64,000 nt of DNA from Glandiceps talaboti. Its lineage: Eukaryota > Hemichordata > Enteropneusta > Spengelidae. The translations under genes were made by a program, and so were the position numbers. The stretch is from the NCBI RefSeq assembly GCF_964340395.1, contig NC_135550.1:4438601-4502600 (forward strand). Reading direction: 5' to 3'. Below, piece by piece: positions 62,560-64,000 of this stretch; positions within the stretch are counted from its first letter, which is position 1, and each line of letters starts with the position of its first letter. The notes beneath the pieces were generated by a model. That model was not told the DNA's origin, did no database searches, and saw only the letters and a list, made by a program, of their open reading frames with translations.

Positions 62560-64000
62560 GTATATGAAAGAAAAGGGCCACTAGTGTGATATGTAAGCAG
62601 TAGCGAAGTAAAAGGTACAAAAACAGACCCCAGTGTGAAACTGGCACTGGAGAGGTAAAGAACATAAAAAATATGATGAGTCCAGTGTTAAACAGACACT
62701 GGAGAGGTAAAGAACATAAATGAAAAATAAGTAAATAAATTTATAAAAATAAAAAATAAACAAATGTGACAACCGCAGTGTGAAACAGACCCTGGAGAGG
62801 TAATGCTCTTAAAAATATGACAACCCAGTGTGAAACAGACACTAAGAGGTAAATGACAAATAAAAAAATAAATAAATAAATAAATAAATAAAATGAAAAA
62901 AACATGACGACCCAGTGTCAAACAGACACTGGAGAGGTAAATGACATAAATAAAAAATTAAAAAACATAACAACCCCAGTGTAAAACAGACACTGGCAAC
63001 ATAAATGACATAAATTAAAAAATAAAAATAAATAAAAAAATGTAAAAATGTGATGACTCTAGTGTCAAAGACACTGGAGAGGTAAATGACAAACAAACAA
63101 AAAATAAATAAAATAAAAAAAAAATGGATGGAAATGAAAAAAATAAAAAAATGTGAAGACTCTAGTGTCAAAGACACTGGAGAGGTAAATGACAAATAAA
63201 AAAAAAATAAAAAAAAAAAATAAAAAAATAAAAAAAACATGACGACCCAGTGTCAAACAGACACTGGAGAGGTAAATGACATAATTAAAAAGTAAATGAA
63301 TAAAATAAGAAAAAATATGAGGACCCCAGTGTGAAACACTGGAGAGGTAACGGACATAAAAAAATATGGTGAGCCCAGTGTGAAACTGACACTGGAGAGG
63401 TAAAGAACATAAAAAATATGATGAGCTCAGTGTGAAATAGACACTGGAGAGGTAAACAATATAAAAAAATATGAGGACCCCAGTGTGAAACAGACACTGG
63501 AGAGGTAAACAAGATAAAAAATATGATGAGCCCAGTGTGAAACTGACACTGGAGAGGTAACGGACATAAAAAATATGACGACCCCAGTGTGAAACTGACA
63601 CTGGAAAGGGAAACAACATAAAAAATATGATGAGCCCAGTGTGAAACTGACACTGGAGAGGTAAACAACATAAAAAATATGATGAGCTCAGTGAGAAACA
63701 GACACTGGAGAGGTAAAGAACATAAAAAAATATGATGAGCTCAGTGTGAAACTGACACTGGAGAGGTAAACAACATAAAAAATATGATGAGCTCAGTGTG
63801 AAATAGACACTGGAGAGGTAAACAAGATAAAAAATATGATGAGCCCAGTGTGAAACAGACACTGGAGAGGTAAATGACATAAATGAAAAATAAGTAAATA
63901 CATTTATAAAGATAAAAAAAAAAAAAAAATGTGACAACTGCAGTGTGAAAACAGACCCTGGAGAGGTAACGCTCTTAAAAATATGACAACCCAGTGTGAA
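62560..64000. repeat. Palindrome-bearing satellite, period ~52 bp in its regular part, open at the window end
   Basis: Each unit contains CCAGTGTGAAAC.GACACTGG followed by AGAGGTAA and an A-rich spacer with ATAAAAAATATGATGAG. In the regular part ACTGGAGAGG starts at 63391, 63443, 63496, 63548, 63600 and 63652, a period of 52-53 bp. Before ~63330 the A-rich spacer is longer and variable. Minus-strand Phe/Leu/Ser-rich frames up to 290 codons are artefacts. The array continues past 64000. Confidence 0.93.

Noticed and set aside
62842-63937. Minus-strand frame of 290 codons rich in Phe, Leu and Ser, resembling a multi-pass membrane protein
   Set aside because: It is the translation of the 52-bp satellite with its T-rich strand; hydrophobicity follows from poly-T composition.
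62560-64000. CRISPR-like array: a palindromic repeat of ~21-28 bp alternating with spacers
   Set aside because: The spacers are near-identical A-rich sequence and not unique, there are no cas genes, and the whole window is eukaryotic. It is a satellite.

Overview
This is a stretch of an animal nuclear genome, not a bacterial one. Genes are split into short exons with GT..AG junctions. Between them lie non-LTR retrotransposon fragments, many inverted-repeat (foldback or MITE-like) elements and long micro- and minisatellites. The sequence is AT-rich. A retinol/17-beta-hydroxysteroid dehydrogenase-like gene, a TMEM35B-like gene, a CR1/L2-type LINE ending in a (GATT)n tail and an invertebrate-type integrase-core fragment together suggest a marine invertebrate, such as an ambulacrarian, a lancelet or a lophotrochozoan. 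The species cannot be fixed from the sequence alone.

Layout. 1-4.1 kb: a 770-bp foldback element and a decayed LINE endonuclease. 4.1-6.1 kb (minus): three exons of an unrecognised gene. 6.1-14 kb: repeats, foldbacks and microsatellites with no convincing gene. 14.1-18.84 kb (minus): a complete four-exon short-chain dehydrogenase gene (288 residues). 20.5-21.0 kb (minus): a broken partial copy of that gene. 24.0-25.2 kb (plus): the last two exons of a TMEM35B-like DoxX-family membrane protein. 25.27-28.8 kb: a 31-bp minisatellite with about 114 units. 31.58-38.78 kb (plus): a six-exon gene with a complete 333-codon frame that I do not recognise; its introns hold several foldback elements. 40.9-42.4 kb (plus): a 5'-truncated, frameshifted LINE. 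46.7-50.1 kb: a large foldback-like structure with roughly 700-bp AT-rich inverted arms around a broken integrase-core gene. 51.8-52.7 kb (minus): another LINE fragment. 54.4-61.0 kb: a 21-bp minisatellite. 62.6-64.0 kb: a palindrome-bearing satellite with a period near 52 bp that runs off the window.

The genes do not form an operon or an obvious pathway; they are independent loci. The strongest gene calls rest on splice phases that close across all junctions: 265+180+94+328 bp for the dehydrogenase and 337+107+173+118+145+122 bp for the unknown plus-strand gene. The most unusual content is structural: many long inverted repeats, an integrase locus whose two parts face each other, and three minisatellites whose lack of stop codons makes misleading long reading frames.
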